Assembly: GCA_039621445.1 (NCBI GenBank)
Contig: CP154954.1
Coordinates: 16,076,140 to 16,140,139, forward strand
Length of the DNA: 64,000 nucleotides
Direction of reading: 5' to 3'
From: Euglena gracilis
Taxonomy: Eukaryota > Euglenida > Euglenophyceae > Euglenales
Positions 1-9,540 of this stretch are shown here, in pieces. A program made the position numbers and the translations under genes. The notes beneath the pieces were generated by a model. The model saw only the letters and a program-made list of their open reading frames with translations, was not told the origin of the DNA and ran no database searches. Numbering within the stretch: position 1 is the first letter of the stretch; the number at the start of each line of letters is the position of its first letter.

Positions 1-355
1 CCCCCCCGTGTCAACCGCACTTTTCCCGTACCTAAAAAGAGTAAAGTATTTTTGACACACTTCACGTCTCTGGAGCTCGTCTCTGGAGCTAATTGGTTGC
101 CATTTTCTGTACAGAACCATGGCTTTGAACTTATCTTCTTTTGAGTTTGGTGATTTAGTGAGATATGAGCGCTCCAATGGAGTTATTGTTGATGCTATGG
201 TGATTGGGCCCTTAAACCGAGGCCTAGATTACCTGGCCATCATTTTGCTGCATGTTTTGTGGTACGGTTCCCATGACACGGCGTGTCCATGACACACCCC
301 CCGTGTCAACCGCACTTTCCCCGTATTTTGGCGTGTCAAGGACAAGGGGGGGGGG
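1..355. mobile_element. GTGTCAA-type G-tract element ends flanking a short exon-like ORF
   Basis: The window opens inside a C-run followed by GTGTCAACCGCAC. The same word recurs at 302-316, followed by CGTATTTTGGCGTGTCAA and a G-run at 343-356. GTGTCAA and its complement alternate with C- and G-runs, as in the intact copy at 27,221-27,405. Related solo ends lie at 10,655-10,690 and 25,165-25,200. The element is therefore probably a decayed member of that TIR family; the left boundary is outside the window. Confidence 0.45.
114..292 (+). CDS. Exon-like ORF, unknown product
   Basis: An ATG at 119 opens a 57-codon frame ending at TGA 290-292. It is preceded by a pyrimidine-rich stretch and a possible splice acceptor (CTGTACAG, ending about 114). 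The peptide contains FEFGDLVRYERSNG followed by VIVDAMVIGPLNRGLDYLAI, a composition typical of a folded protein rather than of the low-complexity frames around it. I do not recognise the family. The last ~10 codons run into the GTGTCAA-type repeat, so the original exon was probably interrupted there or ended before it. It could be a gene fragment carried by the repeat. Confidence 0.3.
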
Positions 356-360
356 GGAAT

Positions 361-1268
361 GTAGGCATCTATCGTGGCTTATTGTGCTTGGGAGTGGGGT
401 GCACTTTCGCAAAAATTCATACCAGAGGTGGGAATTTGGGGTTGAAGAAAAGATTGGATGAGCAAAAAAATGGCCTTAAAAAGGATGGGTGGTGTCGGCC
501 AAAGTCGCAATCATATTCGGAGACCAGAACGCTCTGAAAAAAGGGGATAGAAAATTTTTTAAAAAAATGTGGAAGACAAGCTGTGTGGTTATCTCCAGCG
601 TGCCCATAAATTCTCATACCCACGTCCACAGAGAATTTTCATCCCCTGAAAAAAGAAATGGGAAAAAAGAATGGCACCCCACACTCCACAGAACCATGCT
701 GAAGAACCTCAGAGTTGCGAGTACCGGTGGAGCACTTAGAACTGAGTAGCACCACCTCAAAATGAGGTCATGCCAAACCCCAGGGTTTACCCCCAGCTCC
801 CTCGAAAGAAATCCATCAAGTCCCTACAAGCACATCAGCCTGCCAATTCTTGCTCGCGGTTAGAAAACACTCTGACTGCACAACATCCGACCTGCAACTG
901 GTGCGCGTGCTCAATGGGGTTAAAATCAGGGCCTGTTTTTTTTTCTTTCAAGTGGAGTGTTCGCAGTGGATGGGGTCACCAATTTCACCAAGATTTCACT
1001 TGTGAGAAGGCCAATAAAATACGCCCAAACGCGATACATTTCGGCAATTTTTATGTCTCTGTATCTGTATCTGTATCACTCGATGCCAAACCATATTTCT
1101 GCAATCCCGCAGCGGTGCAATCTGGATTAAGCAGTCGCAATTGCCCGACAAAGCACCAATCCACCAGGCGCAACTCTGAGATGGGATTTGGGCTGGTTCT
1201 GTGGAATGTGCGGGGCCATCATCGCACATACCCGGGAAAACGTCCCCTGTGCCAACCCTGAACCGCCT
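361..1268. other. No supported gene; unique-looking DNA
   Basis: Frames on both strands are open for up to 163 codons (770-1261 +), but they show no recognisable motif and no convincing splice structure. A short TCTGTA repeat lies at 1,058-1,077. I see no element boundary here. Confidence 0.5.
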
Positions 1269-2069
1269 TCAAAGCAACCTTCCACCTACCTTGTAAACCA
1301 GGTTTTGTGCTGAGCTCTTCATGTGTCTGATGGTGCCATGCTGCAGCAGACGTTTGAGGCTTGTGGCAGCCAGGGCGGCCCAGCCCGGCCCCAGGGTTGT
1401 ATGGGAAGCTCTGCAGACATGAAGGTGATAGGGGGGAGTCGCCGAGCTCTTATCCCTTTTTGGGTAAGTCCGAGGCTTCCCCCTGGGGAAATGGGGGGGG
1501 GTTCGACCCCCCCCCACCCCCCCCCCCCCCCCCGGGTCGGGGCCACCTCAGGAACTGGCGGATTATCACCATGATCCCAGCTCCGTTCCCGGAATTTTTT
1601 TTTCAGTCACGACTGGATTTCTAGTTTCCAAATCACCTCCGTTTGACCCCCAACTCCCCGCCAGGCCCAAGTTATTCAGCCGCGAAGGGGTCCAAACTGG
1701 GTAGGATTGGCCCGCCCCGCCCCCCCTTCCGACTCTGCCATTTCGCCAGGGTCCAAAAATGGGTCACCCGTCGGTCAAAAATTCGATTTTTCGAAAATAT
1801 CTTGAGAAAGCGTACATTATTTCCGGAAATGCGGTCTGACGAAATGTACCCCCGGAGGCCCTCCATCGCCCCCCCCCTTCACCGTTTTGGCCGCCGACAC
1901 GCCTGGCCCGTGTTCCGGCACGCTTTTGCGGCGGCCCAAAATGGCCATTTTGGGTGGTTTTTTTTGGGCCGTTTTTTGGTCAAAAATCGATTTTTCCAAA
2001 TTATCTCGACAATGAAGCAAAATCAAAGAAAATGTCCGCAGAGTAAAAATGAAGCCCTTGGAATGCCCT
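1269..2069. repeat. Diverged relative of the 13-19.6 kb satellite block
   Basis: The order of landmarks matches the later block: GAGCTCTTATC at 1,443, a G-run then C-run around 1,490-1,535, GGATTATCACC near 1,559, CTAGTTTCC near 1,620, CCCAACTCC near 1,649, then GGTCAAAAATTCGATTTTTC-type sequence near 1,775. In the 13-19.6 kb block the same succession is seen at 13,310-13,680. The hairpin seen there is degraded here. Divergence is high, so this is likely an old copy of the superfamily. Confidence 0.5.
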
Positions 2070-2900
2070 AAACCCCCCCCCAAAAAATAAGACCCGGGTC
2101 TTATTTTTGGGTCCGTTGCTGGAAGCCTGCAGGGGGGGTCTTATTTTTGGGGGGGGTCTTATTTTTGGATTTTTTCTTGACCGACAAAAAAAAAAAAAAA
2201 ACACCATTTTTCAGGTTCCCAAGAGGACTATAATTTTTGTCTCGGCGCTTCGCGCCATGTGAAAATTAGTGTAAATTGACATTTACCGTGTTTTTTGAAC
2301 TTCAAAAATCCGAAAATTTTTGAAATTTCATCATTTTTGTGTATGAAATTGGGTTTTTTGGTCATTTTTCAGGGGAAAAGTTTACCGTCCCCGGCGCTTC
2401 GCGCCGTAAAGGGGGGTCTTATTTATGGGGGGGGGTCTTATTTTTGGATTTTTGCTCGATCGGCCCAGGGGGAGTCTTATTTTTGTGGGGGGTCTTATTT
2501 TTTGGGTGGGTCTTATTTTTGGGGGGGGGTTTATCCAACCGTGTTTTTTTCTTTTTCCCCCCAACCCTTCGTGTAGCCGTAGAGTTACGGCATTTTTTTC
2601 GGCCAGTTTCGGCCCATTTCTGGGCCATTTTGGGCTTTTTTGGGGGCCAGAAAAATCGATGTTTCCAAAATATCTCGGAAATGAAGCGAAATCAGAGGAA
2701 ATGTCCAGAGACCCCAGAGACAGGAATTGAAGCCCGTGGAATGCCCTATCTAATGGTATTTTGATTTCCCGATATCTTCCTGCCAAACCCCGAGATGTGG
2801 CTGATTTATGGCATAAAACAGCATGGCAGGCTTCCGATTCTGCCGTTTTCGGCCATTTTTCGGGGGAAAAATCAAAAAATTTTCCCCAAACAATCATTTT
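2070..2900. repeat. GGGGTCTTATTTTTGG repeat element with GGCGCTTCGCGCC palindromes
   Basis: G-runs followed by TCTTATTTTTGG recur at least six times between 2,097 and 2,525. Two copies of the palindrome GGCGCTTCGCGCC lie near 2,246 and 2,392. A related element in the opposite orientation is at 49,620-50,050, including the shared phrase TTTTTGCTCG next to CGGCC. Between the repeats are A/T-rich stretches with AAAATCGAT and TATCTCG words. No coding function is evident. Confidence 0.6.
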
Positions 2901-2945
2901 GGGCTTTCCAGACCGGCGGCCTGCTGCTTCATTTTTCCTTCTGGG

Positions 2946-3463
2946 GGTGGTTATAAGTCATGGTTTGGTAGTTGGGCCCAATGGGGGGGGTATAAGCAGG
3001 GGGGGGGAATGCAACTTGCATAATTTGCATTTTTTTGCATAATCAGGTTTTCCCGAAATTTGCATTTTTATGCTTTTTTTTTTTGCATTTTTTGCATAAA
3101 ATATTTTGCCCTGGAAAAATTTTTTGTAGTTGGTTGCCGTATGTTTGGAATTTTTTGCATTTTTTTGCATTTTTTTTCATAAAATATTTTGCCCTTGAGA
3201 AAAATTTTGTAGTTGGTTGGCATATGTTTGGATTTTTTTTTGCATTTTTTTTGCGTTTTTTTTGCATAAAATATTTTGCCCTGGAAATTTTTTTGATTTT
3301 AGGCAGCAAAGCTCTGTCATATTCCAGCTTTTTCTCAAGGTTTTCATGCAAGTTGCATTTTTTTTTGCATTTTTTTGCATTTTTTTTGCATTTTTTTGAC
3401 TTGCATAATTTGCAGGGCCAAGTTGCATTTCCCCCCCTGGTATAAGTGGGGGGGGTTATGGGA
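2946..3463. mobile_element. TTATAAG/G-run element, host of a nested insertion
   Basis: GGTTATAAGTCATGGTTTGG followed by a G-run and TATAAG precedes the nested element at 2,997-3,439, and TATAAG plus a G-run resumes after it. The same words occur in the copy-B-specific insertion at 22,987-23,214. The outer element is thus a second family interrupted by the first. Confidence 0.5.
2997..3439. mobile_element. hAT-like MITE with CAGGGGG ends and 7-bp target duplication (443 bp)
   Basis: The element starts CAGGGGGGGG then AATGCAACTTGCAT, and ends CCAAGTTGCATTT then CCCCCCCTG, so the two ends are inverted repeats. GTATAAG flanks it on both sides (2,990-2,996 and 3,440-3,446). The interior is a T-rich array of TTTTTTTGCAT words with two longer spacers containing AAAATATTTTGCCCT. 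It has no coding capacity. CAGGG-type ends are known from hAT transposons, but hAT duplications are normally 8 bp, so the assignment is tentative. Similar ends and 7-bp duplications occur at 48,697-48,829 and 50,901-51,565. Confidence 0.72.
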
Positions 3464-3841
3464 TGGGGCAGGCAGACCTGTACCTATATTTTTTGAGATT
3501 TTTCACATTCTTGTTGAAAAATCACATTTCCCGAGTCGAAAAAAATTGCTTGCATTTCTGTGGCTGCTGATCGCAAATGTGTGGAAAAACCACATTTTCG
3601 GATTTTTGTGTTGGCTACCCGGACAAGCACTGCACCCTTGACCTATCTTTATAGGGACCTTTCACCTCCCTCTGTACTCACTGATTTGACAGGTGACAGT
3701 TTCCCGAAAATTGATAATTTACCGGGCACACTGTAGATTTATTGAATATGTTAAGATTTTTCATCTGTATACAAGGATTTTATACAAGGATATACAAGAA
3801 AAAATTGGGACTTACCTAAGGAGCCCAATTGCCTGAGAGCA

Positions 3842-4057
3842 TTGGACATTCACAGGTTGCCCCACTCTCCTCGTTTGTTTCAGGGTCTGCTCTTGCTTTT
3901 GGATTGTCCCATCCCTGATTGCCAGCAGAAGTCGGCAACCGCTGCTACAGGATGGTTGCTGCCATGGAGTGTTATCCTTCCGCTGAGCCATGTCGCACCC
4001 ACAATCTTTATATTGGGTGAATCTAGGGCAGCTCTCAACACGTGCAATACATTTTAG
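3842..4057 (+). pseudogene. Copy-A remnant of the 172-residue ORF of copy B
   Basis: This frame matches the last 71 residues of the copy-B ORF at 19,825-20,343 without a change, ending in LGESRAALNTCNTF and a stop. Upstream in copy A small indels (around 3,700-3,830) break the frame that is open in B. The product is unknown. The tail is rich in Leu, Cys and Pro. It is either a broken copy or a terminal exon. Confidence 0.4.
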
Positions 4058-4259
4058 TTATGGTGAGGGCGCCAACTCCCCATTATAGCCCTGATCTATG
4101 AAGCTCCCCACCTCTGTGAGGGGACTCTGAAGATTTTTTGTAGTTGCAAAACCTCAATTAGCTGATTTTTTTTGCAGTTTTTATGAAATGAATGAATGAA
4201 TGCTGTTTTGACCAGTTTCTCTCCGCAAAAAATATCACGGATTTTCCCATCTCTGCCTG

Positions 4260-4600
4260 GATGTTTGTTTGTTTGTCAATATGTGTGTCTGAGTGTCTGT
4301 ATCTGTCTTTTGGACATCTTCAGGGAAAAAAGCGTGCAAAAGTGTGCTAAAAAATGCAAAGAAAAATCCTGAAAAATAAAAAATGAGAATGTTGGGAAAA
4401 AAGAATTAAAGGGAAAAACACACAAAAAACCATGCAAATGCAAAACTCTTCCAAAAATGCAAAAAAAATTGTGCAAAACGGAAGAAAATTTGCAAGTGAA
4501 TGGAAGAGTACTGCTTTCCACTGCAGAAAAAGGGCAATTGACCACGCCAGGACCTCACCAGCAGGTGGGGACCTGGTTTAAGGGTCCTCAGGTTGGGGTT
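4260..4600. other. Copy-A-specific segment, A-rich
   Basis: This piece, containing GTTTGTTTGTT, an AAAAATGCAAA-rich stretch and GGACCTCACCAGCAGGT, has no counterpart in copy B, where CTGCCTG is followed directly by GGGGTTTGG. It is an insertion in A or a deletion in B. I see no inverted ends, which makes a deletion in B more likely. Confidence 0.5.
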
Positions 4601-5911
4601 TGGTTTGAGCTAGGGTTTGGGTTACGTTCAGGATTGTCGGTCGATGCCACATTTAATCCTATCTAATCCATGGCATAATCATCCTTGCCCTGATTCATAA
4701 AGCAGCAAGCAAGTCGAATCTGGACAGCTGAAAGGGCGGTTTGGAAAATCAGATTCCTTGTTAAATCAGGGATTTCTTGAAGGTTGGACCCAGGGGGGGG
4801 GGCACTCAGGGGGAAATTCCACAGAAAAGGTTTGTCAAATAGGAGTAATGTGCGGTGTGAGTGCGTGTGCAATTTTTTTGTCGGCTTATAATGGGCCCTG
4901 GGGCATCATTTCTCGGCCTTTTTGCCTGTTCCCCGAGTGTTAACGACCCAAGGCATCGTTTTGCTTGGTAAATGGTTGGGGAGCGATGGCAAAGGTTGGC
5001 TGTTTCAAAGGGAAAATGGGCCCCGAGCCCGCCACTGCTTTTTCAGGGTCGCTCTTTTGTGTGACCGAACCTGAACGAAACCAGCAGCATCGACCTCCCA
5101 CACCTCCCCCTCGATCGAAAGTTTATGATTTTTGCCCGCAGTATCGAAAATTCCACAGAAAAGATTTATCAAACGGGAGTAATGTTCGTGTGTGTGTGTG
5201 TGCACTCTTTTTCGGCTTGTAATGGGCCCTGGGGCGTCATGCTCGAACTCAAAGTGAGAGATGGCGTGAAGTGGTGCACCCACAGTACCCCCCCCCCCCT
5301 CCACACCCCCCACACCTCACCCCCCCCCCCTGCTGCCACCCCACACACACCCTTCGCTGCCACCCCCCCCCTGTCACCCCACTCTTGGACCTCATTGAAT
5401 GCCAAGTTTTTGGCATACAATTCATTTTTTGTTGGCTCCTTTTTTGGCGTCATTTTTTGACACCGGCCTCGTCTGGGGGAGGGGATGCCCCCCCAGAACA
5501 AAAATGGCATCACTACTCTGTGCAAGGTGAGGCTCAAATGTCTTTTTGCGTTCCATTTTTTTGAGATCTTCCCGTTCATTTCCATGTGTCTTGCCATGCT
5601 CTGGCAAATTGGTCATCTGAGCCTCCACAGAGCCTCTGAGGAGCCGCTGTGGAGGCTGGTCGTTTGGAGCCTTCGCGGAGCCTCTGTGGAGACGCGGAGG
5701 CAACCCCCCAAAAAGGCAGGATTCAGATTTTGTTGTCGTGCCATCCCTTACTCGAACTGACTCCTAACCCAGACATTTGTTGAAACATTAGAATCACAAT
5801 TGCGCAAACGGTGCCTGTGAAGACTTGTAAAGACAATTGCCCAAACCAATTGATACCACAAAGCTTGCACATCTGCAATTCTGCTAGCAATCCACTGAAA
5901 ATTATTGTTTT

Positions 5912-6520
5912 TCACGGCATATGGCATGAGAAAGAAGAAACAAAGTCCTGAGTGTACTGATTGGGAACGTCCACGCTTTGCCATCCAGCGGGGACACAGC
6001 GATGTTGGTGATGCTGCACGAAGTCCGCCAGGACTGATTGCACTGGGCGCCTGGCCACCAGCGGGACGTAGCACAGCACCCTCTCCACGGAAGGGCACTT
6101 TGGGTACTCCGGGATGGCCACCAGGGTCGTCTGCACGATGGCCACGATGGCTAGGCGGTGCAGTCCTGGGTGCGGACAGGTTCGAAAGGGTGGAGCGCAC
6201 CTGGTGCTTCTGCACTGGGCGCCTGGCCACCAGCGGGACGTAGCACAGCACCCTCTCCATGGAAGGGCACTTTGGGTACTCCGGGATGGCCAGTGCAGTC
6301 CTGGGTGCGGACAGGTTCGAAAGGGTGGAGCGCATCTGGTGCTTCCAAAAGTTGTCGTACCACAGCACGCAGACTTTCCCCGCCTCTGCTGCCGCAGTTC
6401 CACCCGACACCCGTCCGCTCGCTCCTCGTGACCACTGATTTCAGTCGGGTTCAGTCAGGTGAATGCCGCCGGGACTCGGGCGTCTGCTGAATGACTCCTT
6501 CATCTGCATTGGACGTCCTC
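5912..6520 (-). pseudogene. Conserved unknown gene fragment (WYDNF exon), copy A
   Basis: Read on the minus strand, this carries SPGGIHL, GKVCVLWYDNFWKHQM, VERVLCYVPLVARRP and FVQHHQHRCVPAGWQSVD, spread over three frames. The same peptides occur in copy B (21,790-22,244). The copies differ by indels and a 174-bp tandem duplication (6,039-6,212 and 6,213-6,349) that repeats VERVLCYVPLVARRP. The amino-acid pattern is more conserved than the frame, so this is a decayed coding exon. I do not recognise the family. Its upstream exon (8,037-8,291 minus) is cut off from it by the Tc1/mariner insertion. Confidence 0.45.
6039..6349. repeat. 174-bp tandem duplication in copy A
   Basis: GCACTGGGCGCCTGGCCACC begins at 6,039 and again at 6,213. 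The second unit lacks about 36 bp after GGGATGGCCA. Copy B has a single unit, so the duplication arose after the A/B duplication. Confidence 0.85.
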
Positions 6521-6631
6521 AGGGGCCACGATGGGCTGTTGCGCCATACAGGTTGCCAGCACAAAAAACATACCCCCCAAAAGCAAATTCCCCTTTCCAT
6601 TTTGTCCCCAGTTGCTCTCATGCCCCCAAAA

Positions 6632-7210
6632 ATGAGCACTGCCGACAGAGCGGCTTTAAGCAAGCGCGTGGAGACGTATCTCTCTTTTGTTCCACCCTGG
6701 TCGCTCAATAAGATTGCAAATCATGAGAAAATATCCAAAGCTACAGTGCAAGGTATATACCCAGCTTGTACACAATTCACACCAGCCACTTATCCCAGGT
6801 ATGGCATCCAGATTCAAAGAACGCGGCACGCTTGATCGCAAAGTTGGATCGGGATCCAATCAGCAAAAGGCAAAGAAATATTCAGAACGGTGTGCGACGT
6901 TTGCAATAAATTATATTCCATTCCTTAATTCCCACAGGTTTCGAAGAGGTGTATTAAAAGTGGCAATGAAAAACCCTTTTTTGGAGTTGCAAACAAATCG
7001 CCGACGAACATTTCCTCCGAGTTAGCACCGCATTGTTAGCCCGCCCAGCAGGGGCAGTGGTTAAGGCGTGTTTGTCAATCGTTATGCATATGCTTTTTTT
7101 GTGAATTTCAGATACCGCCAAAACCATCTCCAGAATTCATCCGTACAATTCTACGGAAGGCGGGCTTGTGCTGCCAAACCGCAGCAAGGAAGCCATTACT
7201 GTCCTCGGTG
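6632..7210 (+). pseudogene. Tc1/mariner transposase, N-terminal DNA-binding part
   Basis: A start at 6,632 gives MSTADRAALSKRV, then SLNKIANHEKISKATVQGIY, a helix-turn-helix-like segment. After a frame change comes FKERGTLDRKVGSGS, resembling the linker between the two helix-turn-helix units of Tc1 transposases. After a possible acceptor near 6,938, SKRCIKSGNEKPFF follows. A further piece near 7,130-7,210 reads FIRTILRKAGLCCQTAARKP, the second helix-turn-helix type. The frame is broken several times. Pieces 6,938-7,025 and 7,117-7,210 are both preceded by AG acceptors, so introns may explain part of it. The catalytic part is inverted (next entry). Confidence 0.7.
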
Positions 7211-7239
7211 AACAGTTTGGGTTTGGTAACAATTCTTTC

Positions 7240-7422
7240 CCCTAGCAAAAAGGGGGCACGGGGTGCCAGCCCGTGGTTTCCCTGGAGACCAGAGATCTCA
7301 GGCCTAACCACCCCTGCTCTTCCCCTGACAGGGTTCTCCGGCTAGCCTCCGCCACCGGCCCCCCCCCCCCAAACCACATGGCCGCGCCGTTCAGCCTCAT
7401 GCAGCAGCTCCCCGGTAAGTCC
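7240..7422 (+). other. Foreign exon-like insert in the transposon (MAAPFSL exon)
   Basis: The phrase GACAGGGTTCTCCGGCTAG followed by ATG, then MAAPFSL(L/M)QQLPG, is shared with 54,318-54,414 outside the transposon. Here the exon-like piece ends CCCCG|GTAAGT, a consensus donor, with an acceptor-like GACAG upstream (7,326-7,330). At 54 kb the same position reads GCAAGT and the frame continues. The transposon has therefore picked up a piece of a host sequence. The product is unknown. Confidence 0.5.
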
Positions 7423-7620
7423 GAATGGGGTTAAGGTCTGGCGACTGTGGTGGCCAAACCCCTCCGTTGAAGCGCAGCACTCGCTTCCACCTCATCCACG
7501 CTGTGGTACTCCGCGCACGGTGGGGAGAAGCCCCGTCCTGCTGGAAGCGGTAGCCCGCAGTCCTGCACAATGGATTGTGAATATGTCGAATATTGGCGTG
7601 CAAACACCAGGCGTTTCCGC
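7397..7620 (-). pseudogene. Tc1/mariner transposase, catalytic segment in inverted orientation
   Basis: On the minus strand the peptide reads YRFQQDGASPHRARSTTAWM and, 21 residues after the start of that string's last residue, VWPPQSPDLNPI. These are hallmark motifs around the second catalytic Asp and the SPDLNPIE segment of Tc1/mariner DDE enzymes. The expected Glu after NPI is replaced by RTY at the breakpoint near 7,420. The N- and C-terminal parts are on the plus strand, so this ~200-bp block was flipped inside the element and the enzyme cannot be made. Confidence 0.8.
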
Positions 7621-7794
7621 CATGGTGCTGCACAAGTTGCGTGGGCATGTGTTTGCGGGCAAAGACCATTTGTGGTCGGCTCTGCAAGCTGCCTTCGCAG
7701 AAATCTCCCCCGAACAGGTCAAAGCATTTTATGACAGCATGCCTAACCGCATGCGGGCTGTCATTGCGGCTCGCGGTGGACACACCCACTACTG
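7620..7794 (+). pseudogene. Tc1/mariner transposase, C-terminal segment
   Basis: The frame reads MVLHKLRGHVFAGKDHLW, then ISPEQVKAFYDSMPNRM and RAVIAARGGHTHY, then stop. The string SMPNRMRAVIAARGGHT is the typical end of Tc1-like transposases. It follows on from the inverted catalytic block at the point where NPIE(N/H)xW would be expected. Confidence 0.75.
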
Positions 7795-8036
7795 ACCTTC
7801 CCATACCCCGCCCTTTTGCATGACGGTTGCATTCGCGGCAAATCCAGCGCTTGATTCGCCGCATTGCTGCTTATAGCTTTACTCACCAGATGGGGGGTAT
7901 GTTTTTTTGTGCTGTCAGGGGGGGGGTATGTTTTTTTGTGTTGGCAACCTGTAGGGGAGTCGCGGTGGCGCACTGTACGGTACAGGACCTAGGCATCCCG
8001 CAGCAGCAACTCTGTCCAGTTGAGTCGCAGCTGCCA

Positions 8037-8291
8037 TCACAACTCCACCAGCAGGTACTCCAAGCAGGCGCTGTTGGTAATCAGCAGGACCTGGGTGTGG
8101 GCATCTGGATGATTAAGTTCAGTAGGGGTCATCTGGGCATTGGCCACAAACACCTCATAGCCCTCCACGAAGTGCTCCTGGACGCATCTGCCCAGGATCT
8201 TCCCCATTTTGGCAGAGGCAGGCGTAGTCCGCATACCGCGACGGTGGGACCGGCTGCTTTGCGACATCATTACAGAATTTGCAGTGCCCAA
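8037..8291 (-). CDS. Exon-like ORF of the WYDNF gene, copy A, unknown product
   Basis: An 84-codon minus-strand frame, open in both duplicates (B: 22,367-22,621). Differences between the copies are scattered substitutions with no indels. Shared peptides include SHRRGMRTTPASAKMGKIL and EGYEVFVANAQMTPTELNHP, ending CLEYLLVEL. Survival of the frame in two copies supports coding. The family is unrecognised. It lies upstream of the WYDNF exon on the same strand and may belong to the same gene. Confidence 0.45.
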   Translation of the reverse strand: MGTANSVMMSQSSRSHRRGMRTTPASAKMGKILGRCVQEHFVEGYEVFVANAQMTPTELNHPDAHTQVLLITNSACLEYLLVEL

Positions 8292-8922
8292 ACAAAAAAA
8301 AGGTTCAGTGTGTTAGTTTAACAATTGTACATTCTTCTTGGAATGTTTGTGCTATGTTCTTTTGTGCAATTGCGCAAAGGAACATGGATTTTATCGCATC
8401 AGAGAACTTTTGCCGGCACAACAGAATAAGAGCGTTCGATTTGGCACCATCTCAGCTTAATTTGCATAACGGGACAATTACTCAGGATGTGTGGAAAAAA
8501 TCTGCTCGTTACAACCCCAAAGAATGATTTTAACAACAAAATCTCGAGCATTTTCTGTTGACAGAATTGTGGTGGAGTACACGTGCCAGGTTTCAAAGGG
8601 TGCCGGATGGTTTGCCGTCAAAATTGGACGTGGCACCAGGTGAGTCGTGCCGCATTTCCGCAGTGGTTGAGTTGCAAATGAATAGTCAGTCTGTTCAACC
8701 CGGCTTTTAGCGGAAGAAGAAACCCGTCACTGTTCTGATCGCATCCCGTAATTGTGAGGCCAATGAAACAGAAAGTTTTTTTTTTCTTGCTCTTCATCCA
8801 CACACTATGCATGAGCTCTTTTGATCCTCCTGCAACAGACACAGAATCCATGCCAGTGTAAGGTCCAAATTGTGACACCGTCAAAATCGCCCACCTCCTG
8901 CCATGGCTCCCAGCCCCCTGGA

Positions 8923-9148
8923 GGTCATACCACCTAGCCAATTTTATTGCAGAACTACTTAACCCAGGCGCTGTCGGAGCAGCAGTATAATGTAGACATA
9001 TCAAAATACCTGACCTTGCTTGAGTTGGGATGGCGTCAACTTCTGCCTCAACGCTGGTGTGTCGGCGTCTATTTTCTGTTGCTGTGTTGTGTATTGCCTC
9101 TTCACTGACGAATGACCCTTCCAAGATTTTTGAAGGAAGCTTGCACCA
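8923..9148. other. Segment inverted relative to copy B
   Basis: This interval matches 23,429-23,659 only after reverse complementation, while both flanks are colinear (CCATGGCTCCCAGCC on the left, ACCGGTACAGGTAAGCGC on the right). In B the flipped block is bounded by GGGGGAAGGT and ACCTCCCCC, an imperfect inverted repeat like the ends of the element at 27,221-27,405. In A only part of these borders remains. Confidence 0.85.
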
Positions 9149-9157
9149 CCGGTACAG
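9030..9157 (+). CDS. First-exon candidate with signal-peptide-like N-terminus, copy A
   Basis: ATG at 9,030 opens MASTSASTLVCRRLFSVAVL, then CIASSLTNDPSKIFEGSLHH, then RYR, ending at ACAG|GTAAGC, a strong donor at 9,158. Basic residues followed by a hydrophobic stretch (LFSVAVLCIA) resemble a signal peptide. An AG occurs only 24 bp after the donor (TTATTATTACAG), so the real acceptor is probably further on. In copy B the coding block is inverted and the donor is left without its exon. The product is unknown. Confidence 0.4.
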
Positions 9158-9540
9158 GTAAGCGCTTTTTTTATTATTACAGGACGAACCCCCCCCCCTC
9201 CCCCAGAGTTGGTAAACAGAAGCCTGCTAGGCATCCCCTCCCCCAGAGTTTGGTAAAAAGAAGCTTGGAATTATTTCCCATCTTTCCCCCTAATTTTTCC
9301 CTGTGGGGATGTAGCTTACGCCTGGTCCAGTGGAGAGCTGCTGTGCAATGTCCAACCCCTCTCCGACGCGCGGCTCATTCACATGCATGCCTGTCATGGC
9401 CCTGTTATATGTTTTCTCTCCCAGAGAACAGAGTGCGATTGGTGGGCAACCTAGCATGCCTTTTGAGCGCTCCTTCCTTGCAACCAGACCTGACTTGGAA
9501 ATGGGGGTGGCGGTGGTGGTCTGATTAGCGGCGGTTTGCA

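Larger units (their letters stand above)
6549..7951. mobile_element. Tc1/mariner element, 1,403 bp, TA target duplication
   Basis: The ends are inverted repeats: CAGGTTGCCAGCACAAAAAA then CATACCCCCC on the left, and the complement (CAGGTTGCCAACAC...) on the right. TA flanks both sides (6,547-6,548 and 7,952-7,953). Copy B keeps the uninterrupted site with a single TA (22,282-22,283), so the boundaries are directly shown. The right side carries a second partial copy of the subterminal sequence near 7,889. Inside are transposase pieces in both orientations plus foreign exon-like DNA, so the element is not autonomous. Confidence 0.93.

Noticed and set aside
4260-4600. Insertion element specific to copy A
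   Set aside because: No inverted ends or target duplication visible; a deletion in copy B explains it equally well.
9158-9181. A 24-bp intron (GTAAGC...TTACAG)
   Set aside because: Introns this short are known only in special genomes such as chlorarachniophyte nucleomorphs. The T-rich stretch varies in length between the copies, so a chance AG is more likely.
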